Part shown: piece by piece, positions 7,648 to 15,006 of the stretch
Layout: every line of letters begins with the position of its first letter
Position numbering within the stretch: the first letter of the stretch is position 1
NCBI GenBank assembly: GCA_018664745.1
Contig: JABJNS010000045.1
Location: 1-28,676 of the forward strand
Length of the DNA: 28,676 bases
Reading direction: 5' to 3'
From: Flavobacteriales bacterium
GTDB taxonomy: Bacteria; Bacteroidota; Bacteroidia; Flavobacteriales; BACL11
Notes under the pieces: generated by a model
Seen by the model: only the letters and a program-made list of their open reading frames with translations
Told to the model about the DNA's origin: nothing
The model's database searches: none
Program-made: the position numbers and the translations under genes

Positions 7648-7887
7648 TTAAACAAGCACATTACCATTTGCTTTAGCCTCAGCTAAAACAGCAGCAATTC
7701 CTTTTTTATCAATTGTTCTTAAAGCATTAGCTGAAACTTTTAAAATAACTGTTTCACCAGTTTCAGGAATAAAAAACTTTTTAGTTTGTAAATTCGGATA
7801 GAATTTTCTTTTTGTTCTATTCTTAGCGTGAGAAACATTATTCCCTACCATTACCTTCTTTCCTGTTATTTGACAAATTCTTGACAT
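7648..7887 (-). CDS. rpmB: 50S ribosomal protein L28
   Basis: The 79-residue product begins MSRICQITGKKVMVGNNVSHA and continues NRTKRKFYPNLQTKKFF, the L28 signature for large-subunit assembly. It carries a TATATTTG box and a leader beginning GCAGCCCAA like that of rpmG. It ends at a strong intrinsic terminator, so it appears to be a single-gene unit rather than the first gene of the usual rpmB-rpmG operon. Confidence 0.97.
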   Translation of the reverse strand: MSRICQITGKKVMVGNNVSHAKNRTKRKFYPNLQTKKFFIPETGETVILKVSANALRTIDKKGIAAVLAEAKANGNVLV

Positions 7888-7908
7888 ATCTTCTTAATTT
7901 TTGGGCTG

Positions 7909-7916
7909 CAAATATA
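7909..7916 (-). promoter_or_regulatory. Promoter box of rpmB
   Basis: The minus strand reads TATATTTG followed by GCAGCCCAA. No TTG is found at the proper distance upstream. The 13 bases ATTTGCAGCCCAA are shared exactly with the rpmG promoter region, which supports it as a real start. Confidence 0.65.
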
Positions 7917-7941
7917 CAATCTAATCTAAATAAATTGAAGT

Positions 7942-8418
7942 TTATTTCTGTTTTTTTATCGCACTGTAAAGCAACTCTAAAGATTTTTCAGAAGACTGAT
8001 TTACAACACTTTGCCTATCTCCAGAAAAAACAAACCTTTCAACTTTAGTATTGACCGAATTTGAAATAGCAATAAAAACTGTGCCAATTGGATTATTATT
8101 TGCTTCTCCTGTAGGACCAGCATAACCAGTTGTGGCTACTGAATAGTCAGACGAAAAACTTTTTTTTACCCCTTCAGCCATTTGAGTAACTACTTCAGAA
8201 CTTACCTCAGTTTTCTTATCAATAACTAACTGACTTACCCCTAAAACATTTGCTTTAATTTCATTCTGATAAGCAACAACCCCACCCTTAAAAAAGGTAG
8301 AACTCCCTGGTTTTTGACTTAATTTTGAAGCAATCAATCCTGAAGTACAACTTTCAGCAACCGCAATACTCACCCCTTTTTCTATACAAATTTGATGTAA
8401 ATCATCAAGCAATGACAT
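7942..8418 (-). CDS. pncC: CinA C-terminal domain protein, nicotinamide-nucleotide amidohydrolase type
   Basis: The 158-residue protein is a stand-alone CinA-C domain: AESCTSGLIASKL (21 on), KGGVVAYQNEIKANVLGVS, SSEVVTQMAEGVK and ATTGYAGPTG are its conserved blocks. Proteins of this type deamidate nicotinamide mononucleotide to nicotinate mononucleotide, recycling NAD+ breakdown products in the cytoplasm. Many Bacteroidota carry the longer two-domain CinA next to rpmB; here only the C-terminal domain is encoded, with a clean ATG start one base after the stop of the stress-protein gene. Translational coupling with that gene is likely. Activity is inferred from family. Confidence 0.88.
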   Translation of the reverse strand: MSLLDDLHQICIEKGVSIAVAESCTSGLIASKLSQKPGSSTFFKGGVVAYQNEIKANVLGVSQLVIDKKTEVSSEVVTQMAEGVKKSFSSDYSVATTGYAGPTGEANNNPIGTVFIAISNSVNTKVERFVFSGDRQSVVNQSSEKSLELLYSAIKKQK

Positions 8419-8419
8419 A

Positions 8420-9295
8420 TTAAAATGAAGTAGTAGGTCCTGTTAAATGCTTAACCTTCTTTGGACGAATACTCATTACTGGAATATCAGAGTTATTAAT
8501 AATATAACGAGCCGTTACACTAATATTAGTTGAAAGTGATAACTCTTCTTTTTTTGTCATAATCATAATTAAATCTGCATCAAACTTTTTTTCATAATCA
8601 AAAACAAAATCACCTAAAGTTTGTTTTTTATCTCCCTCAAGCAACTCAGCAGTACAACCTACACCTGCATCTGAAATAAATTGTTTTACCTGATTAATAT
8701 TTTTTATTAATTTCTCTCTAACCTCATTATTATCCCTTAACACCACAGAAACAATACGAACAGTAGCATTCCAATACCTAGCATATTCCAAAGCATAAGT
8801 AACCTTTTCTTTGGTTTGTTTTTCCAAATCTAATGGTAAAATAATATTCTCACAACCAACTCTATGGCTTTTACCTTTAATAGTAATTACAGGGCAATGA
8901 GCAAGCCTTACCACTCTCTCAGCATTGGACCCAATAATCTTTTTCATTCCTTCAGGAGTTCCATTCGTACCCATAACAATTAAGTTTGCCGCAATCATTT
9001 CAGCTACTTCATTAACTTGTTCATAGACTTTCCCTTTTGCTACCATAGTATCTACCTCAACACCATATTTATCACCATACTCTTTAGCAAAATCATCCAA
9101 TTTTACTTTTACTTTTTTCTGAAGCTCATGGCTATTGTCATCTAAAAATAATGACTGAATCATACTTTGCTCTTCAATAACAGAAAGCAAAACAACATCT
9201 GATTTCTTTATTCTTGCTAGGTTAAATGCCTGACCTAAAGCCACTATTGACTGTTTAGAGAAACCGATAGGAACTAATATTTTACTTGCTGCCAT
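8420..9295 (-). CDS. Tandem universal stress protein
   Basis: Two UspA domains are joined in one 291-residue cytoplasmic protein. The first (about 1-140) has the ATP-binding pattern GTNG-x9-GSNAERV; the second (about 150-285) keeps the fold (ENIILPLDLEKQT at its start, DIPVMSIRP at its end) but lacks the glycine motif. I place the start at the ATG at 9295 (MAASKILVPIGF). The frame is open further upstream to 9346, but that would overlap the divergent gene and its promoter. It is followed one base later by pncC. A consensus promoter lies at 9325-9355. The role is general stress survival; ligand and trigger are not visible. Confidence 0.9.
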   Translation of the reverse strand: MAASKILVPIGFSKQSIVALGQAFNLARIKKSDVVLLSVIEEQSMIQSLFLDDNSHELQKKVKVKLDDFAKEYGDKYGVEVDTMVAKGKVYEQVNEVAEMIAANLIVMGTNGTPEGMKKIIGSNAERVVRLAHCPVITIKGKSHRVGCENIILPLDLEKQTKEKVTYALEYARYWNATVRIVSVVLRDNNEVREKLIKNINQVKQFISDAGVGCTAELLEGDKKQTLGDFVFDYEKKFDADLIMIMTKKEELSLSTNISVTARYIINNSDIPVMSIRPKKVKHLTGPTTSF

Positions 9296-9318
9296 ATTGA
9301 TATTATTTATTATGTTTG
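9286..9318 (+). promoter_or_regulatory. Promoter of the nucleoside phosphorylase-like gene
   Basis: The plus strand shows TTG (9286-9288), a 22-base spacer and TATGTTTG (9311-9318). Its TTG falls inside the first codons of the stress-protein gene. The ATG is at 9341, giving a leader of about 16 bases. Confidence 0.7.
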
Positions 9319-9324
9319 ACAATA

Positions 9325-9355
9325 CAAATCTACATATTTTATGCATAAGTTACAA
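9325..9355 (-). promoter_or_regulatory. Promoter of the universal stress protein gene
   Basis: The minus strand shows TTG (9355-9353), a 20-base spacer, then TAGATTTG (9332-9325). Its TTG falls inside codon 5 of the divergent phosphorylase gene. The predicted leader is about 20 bases. Confidence 0.72.
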
Positions 9356-10204
9356 GATACCGAATTAATACTTACTCCTGAAAATAAAATTTATCACCTT
9401 AATTTATCAAAAAATGAAATTGCAGACGATATTATTTTAGTTGGCGACCCTGATAGAGTTGCTGTAATTTCAAGTAAATTTGATAATATAGATTGTAAAA
9501 TTCAGAACCGAGAGTTTGTAACTCATACAGGCACCTTAAACGGAAAAAAAATTAGCGTTATCGCTACAGGAATTGGGCCTGATAATATTGATATTGTCAT
9601 TAATGAATTAGACGCCTTAGTTAATATTGACTTTGAAACAAGAACGATTAACAAGCAGAAGAAAAAACTAAATCTGATACGCCTAGGAACTTCAGGAGCT
9701 TTACAGCAAAATATAAAAGTAGATACTTTTATTGCAGCATCTTATGGATTAGGAATTGATGGACTTGCTCATTTCTATCAAAACCAAGAAGTACTAGAAG
9801 AAGAAATAGCTACTACTTACATTAAGCATGCAAATTGGCCAAGTAAATTAGCTGACCCTTATTTTGTTAAAGCATCTACATCTTTGCTAGATAAATTCTC
9901 TGACATTCCAAATGGAATAACAGCAACAGCACCTGGCTTTTATGGTCCTCAAGGAAGAACACTAAGACTTAACCCTTCTATGATAGATTTGCACGAAAAA
10001 ATGGAAAGTTTTAATTTCCAAAATCAAAAAATAACAAATTTTGAAATGGAAACTTCTGCCCTATATTATTTAGGACAAACGCTCGGGCACAATACCCTTA
10101 CAATTTGTGCAATAATAGCAAATCGTTTAAGTAAGCAATACAGTAAAGACTACAAACAAACAGTAGAAAAAATGATTGATTTAGTACTAAACAAAATCTG
10201 CTAG
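9341..10204 (+). CDS. Nucleoside phosphorylase family protein (uridine phosphorylase-like)
   Basis: The 287-residue protein belongs to the PNP/UDP phosphorylase superfamily, which cleaves the glycosidic bond of nucleosides with phosphate. Visible motifs are ILVGDPDRVAVIS (phosphate loop, about 33-45), ATGIGPDNIDIVINE, RLGTSGALQ and NFEMETSALYYLG, the last being the conserved Met-Glu ribose-binding signature. The GDPDRV loop and FEMETSALY favour uridine phosphorylase-like enzymes; the substrate cannot be fixed from sequence. It begins with ATG giving MHKLQDTELIL. Its stop overlaps the stop of the convergent aquaporin gene within CTAG. The gene is transcribed divergently from the universal stress gene through interlocked promoters. 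Confidence 0.87.
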   Translation: MHKLQDTELILTPENKIYHLNLSKNEIADDIILVGDPDRVAVISSKFDNIDCKIQNREFVTHTGTLNGKKISVIATGIGPDNIDIVINELDALVNIDFETRTINKQKKKLNLIRLGTSGALQQNIKVDTFIAASYGLGIDGLAHFYQNQEVLEEEIATTYIKHANWPSKLADPYFVKASTSLLDKFSDIPNGITATAPGFYGPQGRTLRLNPSMIDLHEKMESFNFQNQKITNFEMETSALYYLGQTLGHNTLTICAIIANRLSKQYSKDYKQTVEKMIDLVLNKIC

Positions 10205-10863
10205 CAGTTATCGCAACAATCCTCATCTTGTATTAGTCTACAAGAGTAAACCGCTAAGATAGCTCCCAAAGTTGTTGCAACAACATACAACCATAAGTGG
10301 GTTAAATCCCCAGAAAAAAGTGCCGGACCAATGCTTCTTGCAGGATTCATGGATGCTCCACAAATAGGACCTGCAAAAGTGGCTTCAAAAGCAACTACCC
10401 CTCCAATTGCCAATGCTGCTGTAATTCCTTTTTCTTTTGCGCCAGTTGATACATTTAAAATTACAAACATTAAAATAAATGTAAGGATTAACTCCAACAC
10501 AAATGATTGCAACCAATTATCATTTAAAGGAAGTGTTTGTCCCATATTTACAGCCCCGGGAAACAAAAAATAAAGTGTAGCTGAAGCCAATATTGCTCCT
10601 ATAACCTGAAAGGAAATATAAGGAAAAACCTCACTCTTAGGAAAGCGTTTTGCCACAGCAAATGCAATTGTTACTGCAGGATTAATATGAGCACCTGAGA
10701 TATCTCCTATCGTATAAATCATTGCCATAACAACCAAACCAAAAGTCAAACCAATACCTAAATGACTTACACCACCACCAGTTACACTGTCAATCACAAT
10801 TGCACCAGCACCTACAAATACTAGCATATAAGTTCCTAATAGTTCCGCCCAATATTTTTTCAT
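10201..10863 (-). CDS. MIP family aquaporin with a Cys-rich C-terminal tail
   Basis: An inner-membrane channel of 220 residues with six predicted helices and both pore motifs: GAHINPAV (NPA at 61-63) and ASMNPARS (NPA at 173-175, pore Arg176). Around the second motif the AFEATFAGPICGAS stretch has no histidine where water-selective AqpZ has one. Selectivity may therefore be for water plus small neutral solutes such as glycerol, ammonia or H2O2; this is an inference. The protein ends QDEDCCDNC, an acidic tail with C216, C217 and C220, unusual for the family. Its ATG overlaps the thioesterase stop by four bases (ATGA), so the two genes are coupled. It converges with the phosphorylase gene. Confidence 0.93.
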   Translation of the reverse strand: MKKYWAELLGTYMLVFVGAGAIVIDSVTGGGVSHLGIGLTFGLVVMAMIYTIGDISGAHINPAVTIAFAVAKRFPKSEVFPYISFQVIGAILASATLYFLFPGAVNMGQTLPLNDNWLQSFVLELILTFILMFVILNVSTGAKEKGITAALAIGGVVAFEATFAGPICGASMNPARSIGPALFSGDLTHLWLYVVATTLGAILAVYSCRLIQDEDCCDNC

Positions 10864-11264
10864 AATTTTTCTTTTAATTTACTCATTACAATCTCAGGAG
10901 CAAAACAAGGTTTTCCTGTTTTTTTATTCATAAAAACAAGTACAACTTCTCCTGTATTCAATAATTCATTTTTAGCATTCAAAGTTTCATAATGGAATAT
11001 AATTTTAGCTGAAGGCAACTCTTTTATTGTAGTTCTTATAGTTAATTCATCATCATAAAAAGCAGGCTTCTTATACTTAATATTCAAATTTACTACTGGC
11101 AAAGCATAACCTATCTTCTCTAATTCTTTATAAGTTACACCAAGCGAACGCAACAATTCAACCCTTCCCACCTCATAATACTGAGCATACACGCCATAAT
11201 AAACGAAACTCATTTGATCAGTCTCGCCATATCTTACCCTAATTTTTGAATCGAAAAAATACAT
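10860..11264 (-). CDS. Acyl-CoA thioesterase, YbgC / 4HBT hot-dog family
   Basis: A cytoplasmic hot-dog fold thioesterase of 134 residues. The N-terminal signature RVRYGETDQMSFVYYGVYAQYYEVGR contains the conserved DQM and the VYYGxYxxY helix of the YbgC/4-hydroxybenzoyl-CoA thioesterase group. KYKKPAFYDDELTIRTT matches its central strands. It hydrolyses acyl-CoA thioesters; the acyl group is unknown. The frame also opens five codons upstream (11279), but MYFFDSKIRVRYGETD at 11264 is the more usual start for the family. It is the first gene of a pair with the aquaporin. A weak TATTATTG box with one mismatch lies just upstream. Confidence 0.87.
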   Translation of the reverse strand: MYFFDSKIRVRYGETDQMSFVYYGVYAQYYEVGRVELLRSLGVTYKELEKIGYALPVVNLNIKYKKPAFYDDELTIRTTIKELPSAKIIFHYETLNAKNELLNTGEVVLVFMNKKTGKPCFAPEIVMSKLKEKL

Positions 11265-11311
11265 GCTGCAATAATACATACAATATTTTTATTTACTAAT
11301 ATTGTAGCCTT

Positions 11312-12025
11312 ATGAAGTTAAAATTATACTATACATATATAGGAACACTCTTATTTTTAGCATGCTCTCCAACCCAAACACTACAATCGTATGAAGATAA
11401 AGTAGTTGCAATTCAAGCTTCAGCCGATAGCACAGCTTTAGCAATTATCGCACCCTATCAAAGTGCAATTGAAGAAGAAATGAATGAAGTGTTAAGTTAT
11501 ACTAAATACGATTTAGAAAAAGCAAAACCACAAAGTACTTTAGGAAATTTTGTTACAGATTTATGTTTAAATTATGCTGATGCTGACATATGTGTAATGA
11601 ATAATGGAGGACTAAGAACTACTATTAATACAGGAAACATCACAAGAGGAAAACTATACGAACTTATGCCTTTTGAAAATGAATTAGTTGTTTTAGAACT
11701 TAATGAAAATGATTACTTAGGACTCTTAAATTATATTTGCAAAAGAGGTGGAGAACCTTTTTCAGGAATTAACATTACAATGAATGAAGAAGGAGAAATC
11801 ATCAACCATTCACAGCCTGTTGATTTTAGCAAAGGAGAAAAAATAAGAGTACTTACATCTGATTATCTTGCAAACGGAGGCGATAAAATGAGTTTCTTTC
11901 AAAATAAAGAACAAATAAAAGTTGGCACTAAACTAAGAGATGCAATTATTGACTACTGCACCAAAACAGACACAATTAGCATAGAACTTGATGACAGAAT
12001 TAAAATAATCAGCAATGAGCAATAG
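11312..12025 (+). CDS. 5'-nucleotidase C-terminal domain lipoprotein
   Basis: The 237-residue protein has a lipoprotein signal (MKLKLYYTYIGTLLFLACSPTQ, cysteine at 18). It continues into the substrate-binding C-terminal domain of UshA-type 5'-nucleotidases: STLGNFVTDLCLNYADADICVMNNGGLRT, ITRGKLYELMPFENELVVLEL and TSDYLANGGDKMSFF are its hallmark blocks. The metal-binding phosphoesterase half is missing here and is supplied by the next gene, whose start overlaps this one by 11 bases. The two products probably pair at the outer membrane/periplasm to dephosphorylate nucleotides so that nucleosides can be taken up. A TAATATTG box (one mismatch) ends eight bases before the ATG. Confidence 0.88.
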   Translation: MKLKLYYTYIGTLLFLACSPTQTLQSYEDKVVAIQASADSTALAIIAPYQSAIEEEMNEVLSYTKYDLEKAKPQSTLGNFVTDLCLNYADADICVMNNGGLRTTINTGNITRGKLYELMPFENELVVLELNENDYLGLLNYICKRGGEPFSGINITMNEEGEIINHSQPVDFSKGEKIRVLTSDYLANGGDKMSFFQNKEQIKVGTKLRDAIIDYCTKTDTISIELDDRIKIISNEQ

Positions 12026-12938
12026 AAGAAAATTCATTAAACAAAGTGGACTTGGAGCTATTGGACTTTCATTACTACCACAAATTTCTTTTGGAAAGAA
12101 TAAGAATATAAAACTTACTATTCTGCACACTAATGATATGCATAGCCATATCCATCCTTTTACTAGTGGAAGAAACAAAGGATTGGGAGGAATGGCAGAA
12201 AGAGCTGCACTCATAAAAAAAATAAGAAACCAAGAAGAACATGTACTACTACTAGATGCTGGAGATATTTTTCAGGGCACACCTTATTTTAATTTTTATG
12301 GAGGAGAACTAGAATTCAAGCTCATGAGCGAAATGAAATATGATGCTGTAACTTTAGGGAATCATGATTTTGACAATGGACTAAAAGGATTGAAGGAACA
12401 ACTACCACACGCCAACTTTCCTTTTTTAATTGCCAACTATGATTTTTCTGACACTATTTTAAAAGATACTTTTAAGCCTTACAAAGTTTTTAGGAAAGGT
12501 GATTTGAAAATTGGTGTGTTTGGAATTGGCATAGAATTAGATGGATTAGTACCCAAAAAATTATACCAAAACACTGTGTATCAAGACCCTATTATTTCAG
12601 CAAATCATTACGCCACACTTTTAAAACAAAAAGAGAAGTGCGACTTAGTAGTTTGCATCTCCCATTTAGGCTTTAAATACAAGAGCAATAAGCTATCGGA
12701 CATGGTGCTTGCAAGCCAAACTCGTGATATTGATTTGATTATAGGAGGTCATACCCATACATTCTTAAAAAAACCTGCTAAACAACTAAACCTAGACGGA
12801 AAACAGGTACTTATAAATCAAGTTGGATGGGCAGGAATTAACATTGGCAAGATTGATTTTTATTTTAACCAAATTGATGGTGATAAAAAAGTTTTTGGAA
12901 GGTCAATATTTGTAAAAAATAGTTTGAAAAGAGCATAA
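12015..12938 (+). CDS. 5'-nucleotidase metallophosphoesterase subunit, Tat-exported
   Basis: The 307-residue protein starts with a twin-arginine signal (SNRRKFIKQSGLGAIGLSLL). The calcineurin-like phosphoesterase domain of UshA follows: LHTNDMHSH, DAGDIFQGTPYF, GNHDFDNG, CISHLGF and GGHTHTF, which together provide the dinuclear metal ligands. It ends where UshA would continue into its C-terminal domain, which is encoded by the overlapping upstream gene. Tat export suggests that the catalytic half folds and takes up metal in the cytoplasm, while the partner is exported unfolded by Sec as a lipoprotein. Substrate range (nucleotides, UDP-sugars) is inferred from family. Confidence 0.92.
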   Translation: MSNRRKFIKQSGLGAIGLSLLPQISFGKNKNIKLTILHTNDMHSHIHPFTSGRNKGLGGMAERAALIKKIRNQEEHVLLLDAGDIFQGTPYFNFYGGELEFKLMSEMKYDAVTLGNHDFDNGLKGLKEQLPHANFPFLIANYDFSDTILKDTFKPYKVFRKGDLKIGVFGIGIELDGLVPKKLYQNTVYQDPIISANHYATLLKQKEKCDLVVCISHLGFKYKSNKLSDMVLASQTRDIDLIIGGHTHTFLKKPAKQLNLDGKQVLINQVGWAGINIGKIDFYFNQIDGDKKVFGRSIFVKNSLKRA

Positions 12939-13122
12939 AAATTGACTTTTAAAAAGTTATAAACAAAAGTTCTTCTCTGATAATTTTTCACTGTAAAAAA
13001 AAGTCAAAAGTCAAGTCGGAATTTTCTTTTTTATTAACGATAAGTTTTTCATATTTGCTCAAACCAAAACGAAAAGAAAAGAATTTAAAACGAATTATTA
13101 AAAGACAAACCAAGACCACAAA
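12939..13122 (+). promoter_or_regulatory. Upstream region of dnaA
   Basis: This 184-base gap is the longest in the window. It contains CATATTTGC at 13050-13058, one mismatch from TAnnTTTG, which would give a leader of about 65 bases for dnaA. There is also a short run of AGTCAA repeats near 13001-13016. A single TTATAAACA (near 12957) resembles a DnaA box with one mismatch. There is no box cluster or AT-rich iteron array, so I do not call an origin. Confidence 0.4.
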
Positions 13123-14553
13123 ATGCCAGAAAAAAGTTATCAAGACGTTTGGAATAACTGCCTAACAATCATCAGAGACAATGTAACTGCTCAAAACTTT
13201 AAAACATGGTTTAAACCTATTAAAGCGATAGCCCTTGAAGATAAAACTCTTACTATACAAGTACCGAGTCAATTCTTTCATGAATGGCTAGAGGACAATT
13301 ACATCACCTTAATTAAAAAGACAATTAAGAGAGAAATTGGTAAAGATGCAAAATTAGAGTATAATATTATTTTAGAAAACTCTTCTGATAAGAAGCCTTA
13401 CATTTCTAAAATTCCTAGTAGTGGTCAGGAAGATGTAAAGAACAATCCTATTAGCATGCCAATAAGTATGAATAGCGCTTCTATCAGAAATCCTTTTATA
13501 ATTCCTGGTTTACAAAAAATCAACATTAACCCTCAGCTAAACGAATCTTACACTTTTGACGCATATATAGAAGGTGAATGTAACCGCTTAGCTCGTTCTG
13601 CAGGATTTGCTGTTTCTCAAAACCCTGGAGGAACATCTTTCAACCCTTTATTTATTTATGGATCAGGAGGGCTTGGAAAAACACACCTTGCTAATGCAAT
13701 TGGTATTGAGGTAAAAAACAATCATCCAGAAAAAACAGTTCTTTATGTTTCTGCTGATAAATTCCAAACTCAATTTGTAGATGCAATTATGGACAACAAG
13801 AAGAATGATTTTGTTCATTTCTACCAATCTATTGATGTATTAATTATTGATGATGTACAATTCCTTTGCGGAAAAGAGAAAACACAAGATGTTTTCTTCC
13901 ATATCTTCAATCACCTGCATCAAAACAAAAAACAAGTAATCTTAACTTCCGACAAAGCACCTGTTGATATTGTTGGGATGGAACAAAGGTTATTATCTCG
14001 TTTCAAATGGGGGCTTTCAGCTGATTTACAGTCGCCTGACCTAGAAACAAGATTAGCCATTCTGAAAAAGAAAATTAAAAAAGATGGTATTGACATCCCT
14101 TATGAAGTTGTTGAATACATTGCGTACTCTATTACAACAAATGTAAGAGAATTAGAAGGTGCATTAATTTCATTATTAGCACAATCTTCTTTAAACAGAA
14201 AAGAAATCACAATTGATTTAGCTAAAAACATGCTAGATAAATTTGTGAAAAATACTGTCCATGAAGTTTCTATTGACTACATCCAAAAAGTAGTTTGTGA
14301 TTATTTTGACATTCCTATTGAGACTATGAAGTCAAAAACTAGAAAAAGAGAAATTGTACAATGTCGTCAGTTAGCCATGTATTTCTCCAAGCAAATGACC
14401 AAAAACTCATTAGCTATGATTGGGAAACATTGCGGAAACAAGGATCATGCAACAGTATTACATGCCTGTAAAACAGTAAATAATTTAGCAGATACTGATA
14501 AGCGTTTTAAAGGATATATTTCTGATATTGAGAAAAAGCTAACGCTTTCATAA
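13123..14553 (+). CDS. dnaA: Chromosomal replication initiator protein DnaA
   Basis: DnaA is the ATP-dependent initiator that binds DnaA boxes and opens oriC. The 476-residue protein has domain I (WNNCLTIIRDNVTAQNFKTWF, about 10-30) and a variable linker. The AAA+ domain III carries Walker A GSGGLGKTH, Walker B LIIDDVQFL and the sensor/arginine-finger region MEQRLLSRFKWGL. Domain IV has the DNA-binding signature GNKDHATVLHACKTV. Length and motifs are normal for Bacteroidota. No dnaN or obvious origin lies next to it. It is followed three bases later by the phosphatase gene, suggesting co-transcription. Confidence 0.98.
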   Translation: MPEKSYQDVWNNCLTIIRDNVTAQNFKTWFKPIKAIALEDKTLTIQVPSQFFHEWLEDNYITLIKKTIKREIGKDAKLEYNIILENSSDKKPYISKIPSSGQEDVKNNPISMPISMNSASIRNPFIIPGLQKININPQLNESYTFDAYIEGECNRLARSAGFAVSQNPGGTSFNPLFIYGSGGLGKTHLANAIGIEVKNNHPEKTVLYVSADKFQTQFVDAIMDNKKNDFVHFYQSIDVLIIDDVQFLCGKEKTQDVFFHIFNHLHQNKKQVILTSDKAPVDIVGMEQRLLSRFKWGLSADLQSPDLETRLAILKKKIKKDGIDIPYEVVEYIAYSITTNVRELEGALISLLAQSSLNRKEITIDLAKNMLDKFVKNTVHEVSIDYIQKVVCDYFDIPIETMKSKTRKREIVQCRQLAMYFSKQMTKNSLAMIGKHCGNKDHATVLHACKTVNNLADTDKRFKGYISDIEKKLTLS

Positions 14554-14556
14554 TTT

Positions 14557-15006
14557 ATGAAAATATTAATGGTTTGCTTAGGAAACATCTGCCGGTCTCC
14601 ACTAGCAGAAGGAATATTAGCACATAAAACCAAACATCTCAACTTAAAAGTAGATTCTGCTGGAACTGCCGGATACCATATTGGGAAATTTCCAGATAGC
14701 CGCTCCATTGAGATTGCTAATAAATACAACATTGATTTAAGCAATCAAAGAGCAAGACAATTCAGCAGAGCAGATTTTGATGAATTTGACATTATCTATG
14801 CAATGGACACTAATAATTATGCTCACCTTATCAGTCTAGCTTCCAATGATGAAGAACGCAATAAAATAAGAATGATTCTTAACGAAATTAATCCTAACTC
14901 TTGTGATTCAGTTCCGGACCCTTATTATGGTGGAGCAAATGGATTTCAAGATATATATACTATGCTTGAAAAAGCATGTAATAAAATAGTCCAAAACATT
15001 GAATAA
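14557..15006 (+). CDS. Low-molecular-weight protein tyrosine phosphatase
   Basis: A 149-residue cytoplasmic phosphatase with the P-loop CLGNICRS (C7-x5-R13) at the N-terminus. The general-acid loop PDPYYGG, near residue 122, includes the aspartate and the tyrosine pair. LMW-PTPs dephosphorylate tyrosine, and some members act on arginine phosphate or counter BY-kinases in polysaccharide export; no kinase or export genes are nearby. It is three bases downstream of dnaA and overlaps the methylase gene by eight bases. Catalytic residues are intact. Confidence 0.95.
   Translation: MKILMVCLGNICRSPLAEGILAHKTKHLNLKVDSAGTAGYHIGKFPDSRSIEIANKYNIDLSNQRARQFSRADFDEFDIIYAMDTNNYAHLISLASNDEERNKIRMILNEINPNSCDSVPDPYYGGANGFQDIYTMLEKACNKIVQNIE

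Noticed and set aside
9296..9346. N-terminal extension of the universal stress protein to 9346
   Set aside because: The extra 17 residues are not Usp-like, overlap the divergent gene start, and would place the start upstream of the predicted promoter box. The ATG at 9295 gives the normal family start.
12939..13122. Possible replication origin next to dnaA
   Set aside because: Only one imperfect DnaA-box-like 9-mer is present, with no cluster or iterons, and no dnaN nearby. In Bacteroidota dnaA is often not at the origin.
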